Shown here: positions 21,951 to 37,600 of the stretch, in pieces
Numbering within the stretch: position 1 is the first letter of the stretch
How the letters are laid out: each line of letters begins with the position of its first letter
NCBI RefSeq assembly: GCF_000346465.2
Contig: NC_034013.1
Location: 16,861,624 to 16,925,623 of the forward strand
Length of the DNA: 64,000 bases
Source: Prunus persica
Lineage: Eukaryota > Streptophyta > Magnoliopsida > Rosales > Rosaceae
Reading direction: 5' to 3'
The notes under the pieces: model-generated
Databases searched by the model: none
What the model saw: only the letters and a program-made list of their open reading frames with translations
What the model was told of the DNA's origin: nothing
Program-made: the position numbers and the translations under genes

Positions 21951-22912
21951 CCAGAGGTTCCTGCTACATGCTATAGTTTTGGCCCTGTAAACATGTTAAT
22001 CTCTATTGCATTGCATCATCCCGCGAAGAAAAAAGAAAATTTTCTCATCTGCTTGACTAATCTTAGATTATAGACTCTTTTTTTTCCTTTTCTTTTCTGA
22101 CCACCAAACTAATATGCTGAGTACTTTTTTCTTTTCTCCAATACATTTCATTGGATAATTTTGTTGCTATTAGTTTTATGTTTACAAATAATTGAACAAG
22201 AGTCCCTTGTCAATGAACAGGGATCCAAATTAGCCTACATAATTTTTTTTATTTTTTATTTTTGGTGATAGGAGGACCTAATCCTTTCTTTTCTAGATTT
22301 GTTTATAGAATTAATCTGAAACCTGCATTTGTTTATAGATTTGTTTATGCACAATGGCATTCATACATATCTTTTGGATATCTTTTCTTAATTTTCTTTT
22401 CCTGTGAAATTAACCAGTCCTCTTTGCTTCAAACTTCCTTGAATTGTGGTGCTTCTAAGTTTCGCTTTCTTGGATTTGGGACCACGATGCCCAAAGAAGA
22501 ATGGCTTCACAGAAGAAATACATTGTTCTGCTGAAGAGGTTTTCTTAGTTTGTAAAGCAGAGAAAGATTGTAATATGGTCATTTAGGAAGCAATAGCATC
22601 AGCTAGAAGATACAATAAAAAAATATTAAAAAATTCTTATTGTGAGTTATGGTACATCTGATACATCATACATGATACAATAGGTTGACCAGACTATTCT
22701 CTACATGAACTCCAAAATTCAAAGCAACAGTTTTGGAGCTTATAGACATAGAAATATCCTAAGCAAAAACTTGGAGGGACAAACCTTAATTCCTGGGACA
22801 CATTTGCTTGTCATGGAGCACAACTACAAGACACTCTTAAATCAATATGTAAAAGAGAAAAAACTCCTCTTTGGAAATAATGTACATTATCTTATGATGA
22901 GAATGTGAAAAA
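21951..22912. other. Convergent spacer between CML and flippase genes
   Basis: Both flanking genes end here, so the interval should be two 3' UTRs. T-rich on the plus strand near 22080-22260. No gene or RNA is recognised; ORFs at 22262 and 22705 look random. Confidence 0.5.
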
Positions 22913-25900
22913 TTAAAGGCCCTCGAGCTTCTCTTCAAAGCGTTTAGATGTCGCTTCAATGCGGGCTGTGTAACCTACTGTTGTGGGTCTTATGGATCTC
23001 TGGCGCACCATATGACAGAACTCAGGGTCATCTGATTGCCCGTCTGTTCTTATCCACTGTATCATCTGATGATACATGGGGAAAAACCTCATTTGGATGG
23101 CTGCATAAGTGAAATATGGTAGGAGGGAAGAGACCAAAACAAATAGAGTGAGAAGCCAATAAAATGGAGCTGGTGCACAGGCTTCAATGAAAACCTTATA
23201 GGCAGTGGTTGATATGTCAGGGTCCAAGGCTCCATATGCCAACTGGAAAATATACCAGAACACAATGCCACCCCAGATGAAGAGATGTTGAATATATGTG
23301 AAGTAATTGATGGATAGTGCCATTTGACAGTTCACGACCCATACAACGCATGAGTACATCGTGGCCCCAAAGATTTCGAAGCCAATAACTTGCCCACCTT
23401 TACGAAAAGCTTGACTACCCATTGCCACAAGGCAGAAGAAGAAGATTATGGTAGCAGTCACTACCCCATTCATTGCCCATCCAAGTATCCGGAGCCAGCT
23501 AAATAAGACATTTTGTGCACCTTCTTGGTACAATAGAGGGAACTATAACATTGAAACAAGACAAAGAGAGACTATAGATCAGCATATAATCATATGATAT
23601 TAGGTATGGACACAGGACATATCCAGTTTTAACCAATTATTTCTGATGTGAAATAAGCTCCTATGAAGAAAACAAAATCTCCATCTACATGAAATGACAA
23701 ATAAAAGGCATAAGTGCATGGACCCACCTTGAGACAGAACTTGGCTGAGACATCTTGATCAAACACTCCCAAGGCAATTACCGGAAGTGATGTGAAGAAG
23801 ACATTATATAGTGACAGATACCAATCATTGTATGCAGTTTGTCCCGAGAATGAAGCATAAATCTCAAAGAAGAAAATAGTAAAGCCAAAAGCAATGTTCT
23901 TGTAGAAGAAATAGCATATCTGTCAAAAAAGAAAAGGAGTATGTCAATCATTTCAGCTTTTCTGAGACCATTAAAATTAAAAAAGCAACATTATATTCTA
24001 AATATAAGGAGTCTGCATTTCTTTGCCTCTCCACATGCAGGATGGGATTGCACCCGAGGCAGTGTGTTAGCGTGAGATCATTTCTTAATAACTAAGCTTC
24101 TGAGGTTTAACAGTTGTCTAGCACGAATGATGGAATCCACAAAAGATTCTAGATCCATCACAGGTTAATACAAAATAAAATACCATGAAAAGCTAAAATT
24201 CAAATTTTATGAAGAAAAGAATTTACCATTGATGAGATTCTTCTGTAACACCAATGTCCATGTACAAGTAACAGGCGCTCCAAAAAACAGAACTGTGCAA
24301 TTGCAACATCACTTGACATGACCGCCTGAAATTTTGGGTTGGCAGAAAGGATAAGTCAGAATTCATCAAGAGAAACAAAATTTCAAAAGGGAGTAACTCA
24401 TGATGCAACAAAAACACGTGGTGCAACTTGTTAAGAATTTACCTGCATTCCTTCAACACCGCTGATACCAACTCCAATATCTGCCTCTTGAAGCATTCCA
24501 ACATCATTTGCCCCATCACCAATTGCCAGAGTTGTGCTGCCATTTCTCTCTTTTACCAGTCTTGTAACCTGCATTATTTTAAATAAAACTATTTTGGACT
24601 TGATTCTTTTTAAAATCATAGACTAAGAAAATGGTTTACACGTGTTGGAACTTATTTCGGGGGAGGGGAACTTACAAGTGCTTTCTGTTTGGGAGATGAA
24701 CGACAGCATATAACAGATGCGCAACTGATGGCAAGCTCTATAAAGAGGTCCTTGACATCTTTTTCTAAGGCATAAGCGAGTGAATTCCCATCAATAATCA
24801 AAGCCAATGCCTCAGAGTTCTCATCTGGTGAAGTGAGCAAAGCCTTTCCCTCATTTATTTGATGGACAACACTTTCCTTCAATGCCTAAAAAATCAGAAA
24901 GGTTTCATCAAACACCCACAGCATGACAGTTATCAGCCAGGAGATAACAGTTTTAAACACTAGCATGCTAAAAGTCCTAGTTAAGCATCAATGCAGTGAC
25001 CAAAACAAGTGTCTAGAAATGTACTAGATAACCCAAAAAAAAGGTCCTAGGTGCAACCGTGCAAGTGATATGCTCTGCCATGGTTGTTTTATTTGTATAG
25101 TGGACAATTATTGTTGAAGTGAAAGGGACAATCCTAGAGATTTGTTATAACCCTAAGTTCGCCCTTCCTATCAACTACCTTTAGTGCACAACCAATACAA
25201 AAGGAAAAACAAATATCCCATAAGAAATTTGATTTACCTTGGCAACCATGGACTTATCGTCCACCTTCTCTAATGCTTTAACTTCTGGAGTCTCTGAGCT
25301 TATTACTATTTGTTTCATTCCTTGTCTAAGCAAACTGCATGCATATCTGGAAGGAGCAACAACAATGAAAAGGTATACAGTGAGAAATGCTTCTATACTG
25401 GAATCCATCTACTGATACAAATCAGTCACAAATCATACCCAATATTAATTGCCGTCTCCATTTTATCTCCAGTCAAAACCCATATCTTAATTCCAGCCTG
25501 AGCAAGCTTGTCAATGCATTCAGGAACCTATTCAGCACAGAAAGAACAAAAAAAATGAAATTTAGTCTTGAATAAAATACAAATCTCCAACAAAGTCATT
25601 ACCTGTATTAACTACTGAACATAACAAACCAATATGTACTAATGTTTGGTTTGCTTGGGAGCTAAAAATATGTAGTAATTAGAAGCAAAAGCAATGCAGT
25701 AATAGTTTTGCTGACAACCAAGACTTTACAACACATTTATGCAAGTATCTGAGTCATTTTTTCACTGTAATGTAAGTTAAAACTCACCCCATTTTGAAGT
25801 TTGTCTTCAACTGCAGTAGCACCAAGAAGAATCAAATCCCTCTCTATCTTCTCTGAAACTTGCTCGACAATTTCCTCCCGGTCTGAACTAACCAAATTTT

Positions 25901-28371
25901 TGGCCTCAGTAAATTCTTTGTTGAATTCAACATATTCTTCTTCATCCAGTTCACGATATGCAAGTACCAAAGTCCTCAAACCAGCATCAGCATACTCGTT
26001 AATGTGTTCCTTAGTCTTCTCTTCGAACTCACTCCCATTCTTTGCAAGTCTTTCGAACATGACACTGCTTGTGGGATAAACAAGTAAATATCATGTTTGT
26101 CTAAGTTTAGTCAACTTCTGAAATTAGGAGCACCACAGTAAAATGAACTCTGGCACACACTTTCAAGAGAGGAATAAGTTTACAAACCTGTCAGCACCTT
26201 TACAAAGCAGTAGTATCTTTCCTTCTTCAGTTCTTATGATCACAGACATCCGCTTTCTAGAACTACTGAATTCCAGTATGCTCAAAAGCTTATAAGCTCT
26301 GAGAACAAAAAAAAAATGTATGCACTTAAAATATTTATTTGACAAAAACTCAACAATAGCTTCAGAACAACATATATCATAGCGGTTAAACTGCAGTAAT
26401 AAAAATAAATAAAAAATAAAAAACCCCAAACATGTTAGAACAGAGAATATAGTACAGTTATTTTATCCAGATTAGTAAAAGTCCAAGTGCAAGAAGCTGA
26501 CCTTTCAACCTGCCTTCCATAAATGGGATCCAACTCATGCACCGAGATGCTTGTTTGAGTCCTTTTATAAAATTCAAACCCCAGCTCTCTTGCTGCAATC
26601 ACAAAAGCTGCCTCATCTGGTGATTCAGCTTCATATGATACTCTTCCGGTTTCTTCATCAATATCAGGTATTGCAGTATGACAGATAGCTAGTAACTGTA
26701 GAAACTTCTGGATTATGTCTGCACGAGGCTCATTAACCCAATGGCCATTCATGATCCTTTCATCCCTAAAATTAAAGCCCTTTATCAATGACTTGGCTTC
26801 AGTCAAGTCTTCAACATGACTCTCTTCTTCTGTCACCTCTTCAGCTAAAGATGACTTAGATGAGCCTTTTCTCCCGGCTAAAGCTCTCTCAACTTCTGTA
26901 ACTCCACGCCCAAAAGCAGTCCCAGCAATGGAACACTTGATAAATTCCATTGAGTTGCAAGTCAATGTTCCCGTCTTATCTGAAAGTATAGTATCAACTT
27001 GGCCAAGTTCTTCATTCAAGTTCGAAGTACGGGCTAGGGCTGGCTGGTCAGTTTCCTCATAGTACATGTGCAGATCCTGGTTTATGAAAGTGCACTGAAG
27101 AACTTTGACAATTTCTATTGATACATACAAGGATATGGGAATCAAATAACTATACAACATAATGGCTGTTAAAAATTGCAAAATTGCTGCAACTGGTGCC
27201 CTCGTCGGATCATAGTAAACTGTGGTGTCATCTGGTCTGAGGTACCATCTTATCATTCTTCCATTTTCGAGGTCTTTCCTAGTTGTAACCCCAAAGACAG
27301 TAGCCCCAACAAATGACATCAAAACTAAGAGGAAAAACAAGAAGTAGATGATCTTATCCATCCTCCTCTCAACTTTGCTTCTCTTGGAAGGTGGAGCTGT
27401 TGAGTTTTGCATAACTTTTGTGTCATGACCTGTGAAGATTACCACCCCATACACAAAATCTGTGTTTCGTAGCTTGGAGTCCCTAAGCAGAAGCTGCTGA
27501 GGCGTAAGAGGGTACGGTTGCTCTTCAATCTCCAGACTGCCTACAAATGAGTACAAGTTTGCATTTGGGTCTTCACATCGGATTACACCCTTGAAATTAT
27601 CGAAGCTCGAGTCTTCATGCAGATTAGAAGTTGCTTCCAGTGCTTGTTTTAATTTCAAATTAGTTTCCCCATCAAGATTGGTGGTCTCTACATAGCAAAG
27701 TGCCTCATCATAGCTTGATGAAAGTAAGATAAGATCAGCAGGAAAATATTCGTCCTTTTCCACCTTCACTATATCCCCAACTTTCAAATCCCTCCACTTA
27801 GTATACTCAAAAACTCCATCACCATGATGCACCCTAACTTTCCTGTTGTTCATTTCAATATCCTGATAGAAGTTTTAAAGACCTTGGTTACTAATCTAAT
27901 TCTATAATAGCACTAAGTAAATACAGTCAAATACAGAAACAAATGCATCAAACAAGGTGTTGATATAAGAAAGTTTACCTGTCTTTTGCGCCTCCAATCT
28001 TCAACAGCCTCTTTCCCCATTGTAACTCCGATCACAACGACGAGAGGGACGACGTTGCTGACAGCAGAGTAAGGAGAAAGTGGTGTAAAAGACAATATTG
28101 CACAGATGAGGAAATATATATTGGCAACCCTTCTGAATTGCTCAAACAGTGCTTTTGGTAAGAATGTAGCAAGTCTGTACTTAGTGGTTCTAACATAATT
28201 GCCTTCATAACTGTGAGCAGTGGCCTCCAAGCAGTCAGGGTCGTTGCAGTAAACTACCCGTGAGAAGCCAGGACCTCCAATCCGTGAATGCTCGCCATTG
28301 AATGATGCTTTCCCACAGGAGAAGGCATGGATTCTGCCAAAATGCTGCTTCTTTCTTCTACCACCACCCAT
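22913..28371 (-). CDS. ALA10: Phospholipid-transporting P4-ATPase (flippase), ALA8-ALA12 clade, ALA10-like (1198 aa, 11 exons)
   Basis: P4-ATPases flip phospholipids from the outer/lumenal to the cytosolic leaflet, working with an ALIS (Cdc50) beta subunit. Exons: 28371..27979, 27862..26502, 26298..26188, 26064..25788, 25527..25439, 25346..25238, 24885..24676, 24568..24443, 24325..24227, 23919..23728, 23542..22913; phases join to 1198 residues, close to the usual 1200. The N-terminus has [15 protein letters not shown] and [19 protein letters not shown]. Actuator motif DGET is at about 195, the P4 signature PISL at about 373, the phosphorylation motif DKTGT with Asp at about 426, KGAD (nucleotide binding) in exon 3, and GDGANDVG at about 867-874. 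About ten membrane segments are present. The C-terminus has [15 protein letters not shown], typical of the clade. The exact ALA number rests mainly on synteny with CML16-ALA10. Confidence 0.93.
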
Positions 28372-29887
28372 TTTCTGCAGCTAACACTTACCACGTAAAT
28401 TGTGCAAACACAGAAAATGACTCCCACTCTATTGAACAACTGATCAATCCACCCACGAACCCAACAACCAGTTTTTGACCAAGATGCTTTAGTGCCTGCC
28501 ACTGCCTAGCAACTTCTTGAACCAGAGCCCAGCTGGCTGGTGGTGGGATGAGAACAAATCTCAGAAAGTTGCCCAATTCCCAACTCAGTCACCCAAGAAA
28601 CAGACCAAAGACTGACTGATTGAGAAAAGCAAAACAGGAACTTCAGCTAACTACCCCAAGAAAGGCCAAGAGGAACCAACCCAAAAATAGAGTGATCTGG
28701 AAACAGTAAGAAGAAAAGTTTTTTAGCCAAAATAGAAATGTCCTAAAAGGAAAAAAAATGCAAAACAAGATTTTCAATGATGAAGCTTGTAATCAAACTT
28801 CACAAAGTCTTCCACTTCATATTTGGAGACTGTGTGAAACAGGACAAAAAGGTTTTGAACCTTGATTCACTAGTGCTTTTGATTTTTTTGTTTTTTAAGT
28901 GGCTGCAGGATGACTAGCTTGCCAAGTTTGACTTGTAGCTGGAATCGCCAAACTTTGAAAGTGGAAATGGGCTTCCCATGGGAGCTACTCAACCACTTAA
29001 TCAAATTAAGAATGATTTCCACCCTTTAAAACGCTATCTCAAACCAAATCAGAACGACTTTTTTGTCAAATGCAAGAAAAAGATATAAGAATAACACAAA
29101 TATCAATCGCTAAAGAAGACTATAAATTACAAGTATGAGAAAAACTTCGCGTACGGACCAAGCCTTCTAGAAGGTCAATAAAGAGGCGTACAAAATTAAC
29201 GAAAATTAATATGCAACTCGGAAAACAAATTATTGCCATTATGGATCTCTGGAAAAATAACTGACCCAAATATATTCCCGTGGATAAAATATTTAGGCAA
29301 GGAAAAGGAATTTAAAATAAAAAAAATATGTCAGAAGGAAGACAAATGACGTACTTCTTAAATGACAGATCATAGAGTTAATCAAAATTATCAGAAACGT
29401 GACGCCGCGTGGTGGAAGGGTCAAACAAGACCAGCCCACATGTCCATAATGATCAGCCTAATGCTTTGCTTTTTTCAAATAAGAGCGAGAGTAACAGAAA
29501 ATTTCTCATTGCGCTAATAGGCTCATTAACCGTACATTATATTAGCTCAGAATATTACATCCAACTGCAGTAATGTATCAAACTCTAACAGGCAGGCAGG
29601 CATACAATCGTGTATATGTTGTCATTAACATCTCAGATAATGCAAAATGCATCCTACACTTCATCAACCAAAATCTAATTACAATCAAATGGTCCAAAAA
29701 GGAGCAACAAAACAAAGTTTCCCAATCAACAGAACCATACAAAATATGCTGTCACCCAGGCCATCATCCCAAAACCTATGCAAACTGACATTCCATCTTT
29801 TATGATGTTCCTTCTGTGAATATTTTTTGATATGTTTGAGCGATAGCAATAGTTTCATTGCAGTGCCAAGGAAATAGGACTTTATGT
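28372..29887. other. Spacer: flippase 5' UTR/promoter and TOUGH 3' UTR
   Basis: 28372 to about 28700 is probable 5' UTR of the flippase (two short upstream frames are open but unrecognised). 28.7-29.5 kb is AT-rich promoter. 29.6-29.89 kb is likely the TOUGH 3' UTR. Confidence 0.5.
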
Positions 29888-31592
29888 TCAACCCCTCCTT
29901 TTGTGCTTATCTCTCTTTGTTTCTGAACGTTCCTTCTCCGGGGAGTCTCTGCTTCTATGCTTGTGATGTTTCGAGTGTTTTCTGCTACTACTACTGCTCT
30001 TTTCTCGAGAAGATCCTTTCCTTCTCCCTTTAGAACGAGAACGGTGACGGTCTCGGTGATCACTGGATGAATCGCTATCTGAATCACTGTGTCTATGCCG
30101 ATGTCGCCCAGAGCGCTTTTTACTCCTTTCATCTTCTGATGATGGACTGCTGCTCAAATTCCGGTGCCGCCTTGAGGGTGTTTTGGCCTTCCTATCCTCT
30201 TGAGTTGCCTTTTCCAAAATAATTTTGTCAAATTGATTACCGAAAGACCCAGTCTCCGTGTATTTGCTATTACTTCTTGCTGAGTTACCATTAACAGGTT
30301 CAATATTTCCACGTGGACCATCTCGAGCAATCTCCTGGCTGTGCAGAATCTCATGATTGGAAGAAGGCACATTATCAACTCGCAGGATATCAGAATCTAC
30401 AGAATTAACAGTAGCAGTTCCTTTGGGAGGCACAGAATTTCCGACTTTGTTCATTGATGAGGACAGCTCAGGAGGAACCTCTAGGCCTAGTTCTTTACCC
30501 AAGGATTCCAAAAAGTCACCTGCAATCAAACGGTTTAATGTTGTATTAGCTGCTTCACCCTTCTTCTCTGGATGGCCCACTTCGTTGTGAATAGAGGTAT
30601 CCTCTTCATCATCTGAATCATCAGAAAAGATAGCCTGCACACGGAAATGAAGATTAATATGAGGCATATCCTGCATATAGCATATGCATGTAAAACATGA
30701 AGCGCACTGGATTATGAGGTGAGAAAATACAAACACTTAAAATTCACCCCTACCCCCTTTTCTTCCCCAACAAAGTAAACAGAGATGTATGACCATTGAC
30801 CAATATATAAGAACAGGCAAGCGTCTTCTGATCTAAATAGCTCACAACAAAATTATGGGTAATTACAATAATTCGCATGAATAATAGTAGAACAAAATGT
30901 CAGACACCAAAAAGAAATTAAAATAAACTAAGTCGATGCAATCTCACATTTCAGAGAAACTGACACAAACCTAAGATCTTCTATCCAAGCTGCATGCAAG
31001 CATTACTTATCAAGGAGCATAGAAGAAAAGAGTGACTTCACTCAACTTAGTACCCGAGAGCTCTTTTCTTGGCTTAATCATTCATAACAGTCCAAATAAT
31101 GGTGAAGAAGATTCATGAATGTTTTCCAATTACAACATAATAGGGTGGCACTTTTTTGGTGTGATTTATTTGCAGTCCGCAACATGCAAGAAGAAAGAAG
31201 TGAATTCGTAAGGTACTAATAAATAAAAAAATTCCCGTTTAAGCACCTTGTAAAGGTCAACTGGCCTCTCAACATTTTCAGCTTCAACCTCAACTTCACT
31301 TTCCTTGTCAGCTACATCTTTGCTTAGTCCTTGGGCATCAGATTGAGCAACAGGGAATGATACTCCCTTTGCAATTACAATTTCTTCTGCTTTTGTGTCT
31401 TTTCCAGAATCTGATGTAAAAATTAGAGTTTCCATTTTGCTCTTCATTCGTGGAGCAGGTGGTGGCTGCAAGTGGCAATAACATATCTTTAAGGTATGGT
31501 GTTAAGGAAAACGTATTTACTGTGTACATCTTTTCTAATGGATAAACTGAATACTAGAGAGATGTACTTCTTGGCTCCAGTTTGAGTGTTTT

Positions 31593-31636
<44 letters not shown>

Positions 31637-34600
31637 TTTACAAAGTGAATAATGCATATAAAGAAACAGAACAGGAGTTATAGAGGAAATTATGCAACTA
31701 TACCTTCCCCATGTAAGGATCAATGAGATCAAAGCGTTTGCATAAAATAGGTGAAGGACGCCATTGATATTCTTTCCGTTTTAAGTGAACTTCCTTTGTG
31801 ATCGAATTTTCAGTTTGAGTATCTTTAGCTTGCTGTTTTCAAAAATTAAGAAACCAAATTATTAAGAAACCAATCTGAACCCACATCTACAAACTCAAAA
31901 CCTAAAAATCACACATTGAAGCCATACCGCTAATCCCCCAGAAGTAAACTGCATGCCTCCAGAAGATAAATACTCCATAAACTGTGATGTGGAGAGTTTG
32001 CTATCTTTACTCCACTTCCCTTTCTGTATTGCCTCGGCCGCAGCCTCAAAGTCCATTCTCTCACGAGCACGAGCTGCTTCTGACATATGACTAGCCCCAC
32101 CAGACTCGGTAGATCGAAGTCCTCCTTGGTACTTTTCCTTGAGAAACCGCTCAAACCGTTGTTGCTTCGCAGGATCCTCTTTGAAGGGTTTTGCAGCTTC
32201 CAGCATCTCACCCTAGATTCGACACATAAAACAAAGTAAGAAATCGAAACTTTCCTTGAGGTAACAACCGCTCATAAAAATCTAAAAAATGATTGGTAGC
32301 TAAAGCAATGTCTATGTAAACAAAAGCCAATAAATTACAATATGGATTTGAACAAACATACAAACATAAACATTTGAGAAAGCAGATAAGCAAGATGCAT
32401 GGTACTCACATGTAATGCAGGTTTAGTAAATGTATCTGAAAGATTGTACTGAAGCTGAATGGCATCTGCAGAAGTAGCAGATGAACTTGAATCTTTGGCG
32501 CTTCGTTCCAAAGGCCTTTCCCCTAAAATTTGTCCACGGCTCTCTGCTGTCATCTTCTGCATGTGTGGAGACAATTTAACATCCAATTTCTGCTTGGTGT
32601 GATCACCTCGCTTCTGTTGCTCCTCCCACAGTTTCCTTGCATAATAATCATGGCCATTCCCTCCAACTAGAAAACTAAACAAAGGATTTGACTGGTTTTT
32701 CTCTCTGGAGAGATCCTCAAACAATTTACCACATCGAGCTACTAGAGTTGCAACCCCATCAATTAAAAGTTTCAGATTATTGTCCTCGGGAGGAGGGACT
32801 TCTGGGGGACCAGGATCTCCAAGCTTGTAGCCAGTCTCAAGAGGCCCCGGAAATTTATGGTGGGGTACAAAATCTTTTGGAACCACAGGAGGATCAAATC
32901 TGGAACAAATCCCAGTGTAATAGTTAGCAGTTATGTATTCGGCAATGAACAAGCAGAAAAACAAAAAAATATATATTTCATTTACAGCATAACTAATTTC
33001 AAAATGGACTCATATTAAAACATGCAGGAGGATCAAATTCTTCAGCATATTCACATGCATATAAACTAATAAAAAAGAGTGGCAACTCATATGCATCATA
33101 AAACTAAAACCTAATTACCGTTCATGCTGGTAGTCAGAATTCAATGCAAGTCTAAATCCAGAGAGAACACCTGGCTCCTTTCGAACTGACTTTTGCTTGT
33201 CCTCCATGATTGATCTTGAAGGCTCATCAATATCTTCAACATAAGTCTCCTCAAAGTCATAACCTGCACAATACAATTGGAAAAACTAGAGCATAAATAA
33301 TGAATAATATTTCAACAAAAAGGTAACCTGGTTAGCCCAAAATGAATCTCACCAACAGATCGAATCACTATAGAACTATAACTATTTACCTCAGTAGATC
33401 ACAAACTGAAGGAAATCATGCAACTAAAAATATAATCAATTGACCAATCTGTGGCCTGAATTAAGGGGAAAGGAAAGCATTAATCACATCTCAGCAGTCT
33501 CTCCCAGAAAGCATAATAGGGAAAGACAGCACAAAAGAAAAGAACTTATTCTATCCAATGAATCCAACAACTCTATAGCATCTATTAGTTACTGAGAAGA
33601 TAAGATTGATTATTCATGACGAGAACACTAACCAGAGGCATAAACATCCTCATCTTCAGCATCAAGTTCTTCAAGTGCTCCAATTCCAAAACCAGGAGCA
33701 ACCTTTCCTGCTGATGAATAACAAGCCAAATCAATCATAAGTTGAGACAAAGCAATCCATACAATCTAATAAAAACAATGAGGGGGCAGAGCCCTAGATA
33801 ATAAGGCCAAAAAGAAAGCTTTTTAACTGAATCGTAAATCTTACACTTGAAACCAAAAAGATTATTATCCATCGAAAGGGCACTTCTATATCCAATACCC
33901 TTATTATCAGATAAGCGTGACCTTTTCTTTTCTGAAAATAAACAATTAAAAAATAGTTATCAGGAGGATGCATTAGATTGCTCGTAGAAATATGACTGAG
34001 TTTTCTACAAATAATCACATACCTCTAAACTCAGGAGCATGTTTATAAGGATCAAAACCTAATCCGTGAAGGTCCTGCTTTGGGTAGAGTACATAAACCT
34101 GAAGGAAAAGATGTGAGGCACAGAGAAAATCCAACAGAATAAAAAGAAAATGTGATCCCATTGTTGAAACACCATTATTTTTTTCAAAATTTGAAATTGA
34201 AAAAAGATATAGAAAGTATTGAATCACTACAGGCTCCAGATTAGCATGTTGCAGTAGCAATGTGGTATTTCCATTACTGGGAAGGATATCCTGAAAATCA
34301 TGGAAACCCAAAACAATAACAAAATAATGACTGACATAGCAAAGAAAAATTACTTACAGGTGTGCTTTCTGAAGATTGAACATCATCACTCGCAGGCAGA
34401 TCAATATAACTCTCAAGTTCGCCAGGAACAGACTCAGGGTCAGCAGTCTGTTTTTTTGCATCACTGGAAGAAAATGCTAAGAAAGCTTTTCGAGCTTCCC
34501 TTCGAGCATCTGTACGAGGCCAAGAAATAGTTTAAGACTTTAAGCCAAGAAAGAAATACCTCAACTAAAGAGAAATCAGATGAAGCTGTATCATAGAAGT

Positions 34601-37600
34601 GGTGTGGACTTTCAGCTTAACAAAATCTAAAACATGTGAAAGTTCCATCATCACATATATGTAAATTAAAAAGTAAGAAATGTAACATATTCCTTTACAA
34701 GTAATTAATCCTTTTCAAAACATACCATATGATTTATTAGTATGTGAATCCCTGATTGAACGACCATGACGCCATCCCATCTTCAGCAGCAACTTTACGC
34801 CTATTCAAAAACCAGCAAGTAGAGGCTAAAAGATGTGCAACTACCAAAGGAAACACTACTTTAATAAGTAACCCAACTTAAACAAACCTATAGAATCTGT
34901 GGACGGAAGAACTAATTCATCAGGAACAGGTCCAGGAATAGCTGATGGCCTACATGAAAAAAACAAAACAAAAAAACAAAAAAAAAGAGATATAAAAAAG
35001 TCAGAAAACCATGCATGAAACTCCTTTAGGAGTGAAAAATGAAGAGAAAAAAAAGGTTAAAAGGATACAACTCATAACATTCATCCTCATTATGCACCAA
35101 GCTGAGAAAATGTGAAAACAAATGTAAAACAATGGGTGCAACATTTCACCATATGGACCACCGACCATGTAAAGTAACAAGAATAAAGCTAATATATTGT
35201 GGAGAGATATTTTTTTTTAAAAACAAATTAGGATGCACTTTAATTTTTAATTTGGCAAGCAATTGAAGATCCGCATTTTTCTGTCACATGATAGAAGATG
35301 CTGGATATCACATCTCCATAAACTAAGTTAAGAGTTAGACTGATGAACACCAGAGCATTTAATATATTTATCACTAGAATGCATGGATAATTAACTATTT
35401 GTCCATGTTGAGAACTTGAGACAAGAATCTTATTCCTTTAACCAGCAAATCTAATAAAAATGTGATAATAAATTTTATTCCTTTAAGCAGAAATAAACTA
35501 AAAAATGCTACTACATTCTACTCTCACCACAAAATTTCCAAGAGAGAGTGGGTGTTAAGACTCTAAACGACCTCATCGGTCATACCCAAAGAATTTAATT
35601 TTCTTCAGCAACACAACACTCAACGATAAGGTTAGGATACAAGAATAAGTAGCATCCAGAACCTTATCACTTTCATCCAAATGGCCCAACTTGTATTACT
35701 GTCATCAAGTCGACTAAATGAATAATTATTAAACTAGAATTACAAATAACCCATACTTCACCTTTTTTGTTGTTCCTTCTCAGCTTGTTTCCGAGCAAGT
35801 TCTGCAGCTGTAAATCCAAAAGTATCAAACTGCAAAGACGTCCCCAAAGATTGGCCTTCCAGTTCCTAAAATGTTAAGAAGAAGAACCATGAAGCTGATT
35901 TGGAATCTTAAAGTAAAATCATATTACTGAATCAACCAGTTCCAGAATCTCATTTGACACAAAATGCACAGATTACTACTAATAAATGTGTGACAGGATA
36001 CACAACAACATTCTCTACCAAATTAAAATGAGCAAAATATACTGACGATAATTTTTACAAGGATCACAGTTTTTTTACAATGAAAGACACAAAAATAAAA
36101 GGAACTTTCCCCATGAATCATGACATCAAATCACATCTTCAACTGAGTAATCCTTTGCTTAAACACCTTCGCCATCTTTTGGAGTTAGAGTTCGAAAGCA
36201 ATTTTACTTCCACCTAATGTTGCAATTATCTCAAAGGGAACATCACCTTCTGTCAACTTCAAAAATCCTAAGTTCATAGGTCTATGCTTTCCTCATTTGC
36301 AGTAATCCTCAATAGAAGTACTACCTCAGTTTTTTAAGAGCTAGAGAACAGTCAACATTACATAAGAATGAAAATTACTTTATTTCCTACTTTCATTATA
36401 CTCTTTGCTAAGTAAATGAAAATCATTCAAATGTTTGAAACTAAATTTTGGAAAGGTATGTTTCCCACCAATAAATTTTCACTCCCTTCAAAGTAAAGTT
36501 CATATTAGACAAATCGAATTACTAAACATGAAACAAGCATGCATACACGTTATTGACACATTTCAAACACCATGACTCCAACATTGACAATTTTCGTAAC
36601 ATATTCACAAAGTTGAAACATATAACTGAAACAGATTCAAATAAAACTAATAAGTCAAAGCCAAAATAAAACATACTTCTTTTTCATCTTCATCTAAAAA
36701 GTTCAAAATGTTCTGCTGTTTGACTTCAGCTCTGTTCTTCCGGGATGACACAAAGGACTGTGGTGTCCACCCTGCAGAATTGTTTCACATCCCTTAAACC
36801 ATTAGCTACCCTTGAAAACTCTTAAGAAAAGGGATCACACATTCTAGTTCGAAGGAAAGAAAAATGATACCCTCTTTTGAGCCCACCGTATTGTAATAGC
36901 CAGCAGAAAACCCTCCACTAAATGCCCCATGAAATCTCCTTCTTCCTTCTTCGTCTCTAACCTGGAGACAAAAAATTACAAAATTAGTTAAACATCATCA
37001 CACACAAGGCATCCTTCTTATGAATCAATGAACAGAACCGTTGTAAATTAGTTAGGACTTAATTCCAAGCAGAGTAAGTTATATATGTCTCATTAGAGTT
37101 CTTTAAATTAGTTCAATTAAAATGGCATCATTTGGCATCCCCAAAATCACTTGGCAGTATTTCACTGTATGTGTTGAGCCAATTATCATCTTCAATGTTC
37201 AAATTCAAAAGGGAAAACAGGTCATTTCAATCTGCAGCTTGTTATCTAAAGTAAGTCTCAAATTCCTTTTCAAACTTCCTCATTTACCAGACAAGCTACT
37301 GTAAGTACGAATGTCAAACTCTTTCTGATCCCATTTCCTACCAATCCTTCTAAGCTAACATAAGTGATATTAAAACTCAAGTCTCCAAAACTTAACATAC
37401 ATTTTTCTCGACTCTTTTCACTGTCTCGAGTTTTCTCAGGAACCAAACAACATATAGAAAATAAATAGGAGCAAAATAGAATATAGCAGGCGAGCAGAGC
37501 AAATACCTCTTGCTTCCAAGGAACGAGAGTACGTAGGTTACCAGAGGCCTCGGCAACGGCCTTCTTCTTACGACTGATGATCTCTTCCTCACGCTCTATC

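Noticed and set aside
28388..28576. Short ORFs upstream of the flippase start as possible alternative N-termini
   Set aside because: The family N-terminus (MGGGRRKKQ...) starts at 28371; upstream frames do not join in phase to known family sequence.
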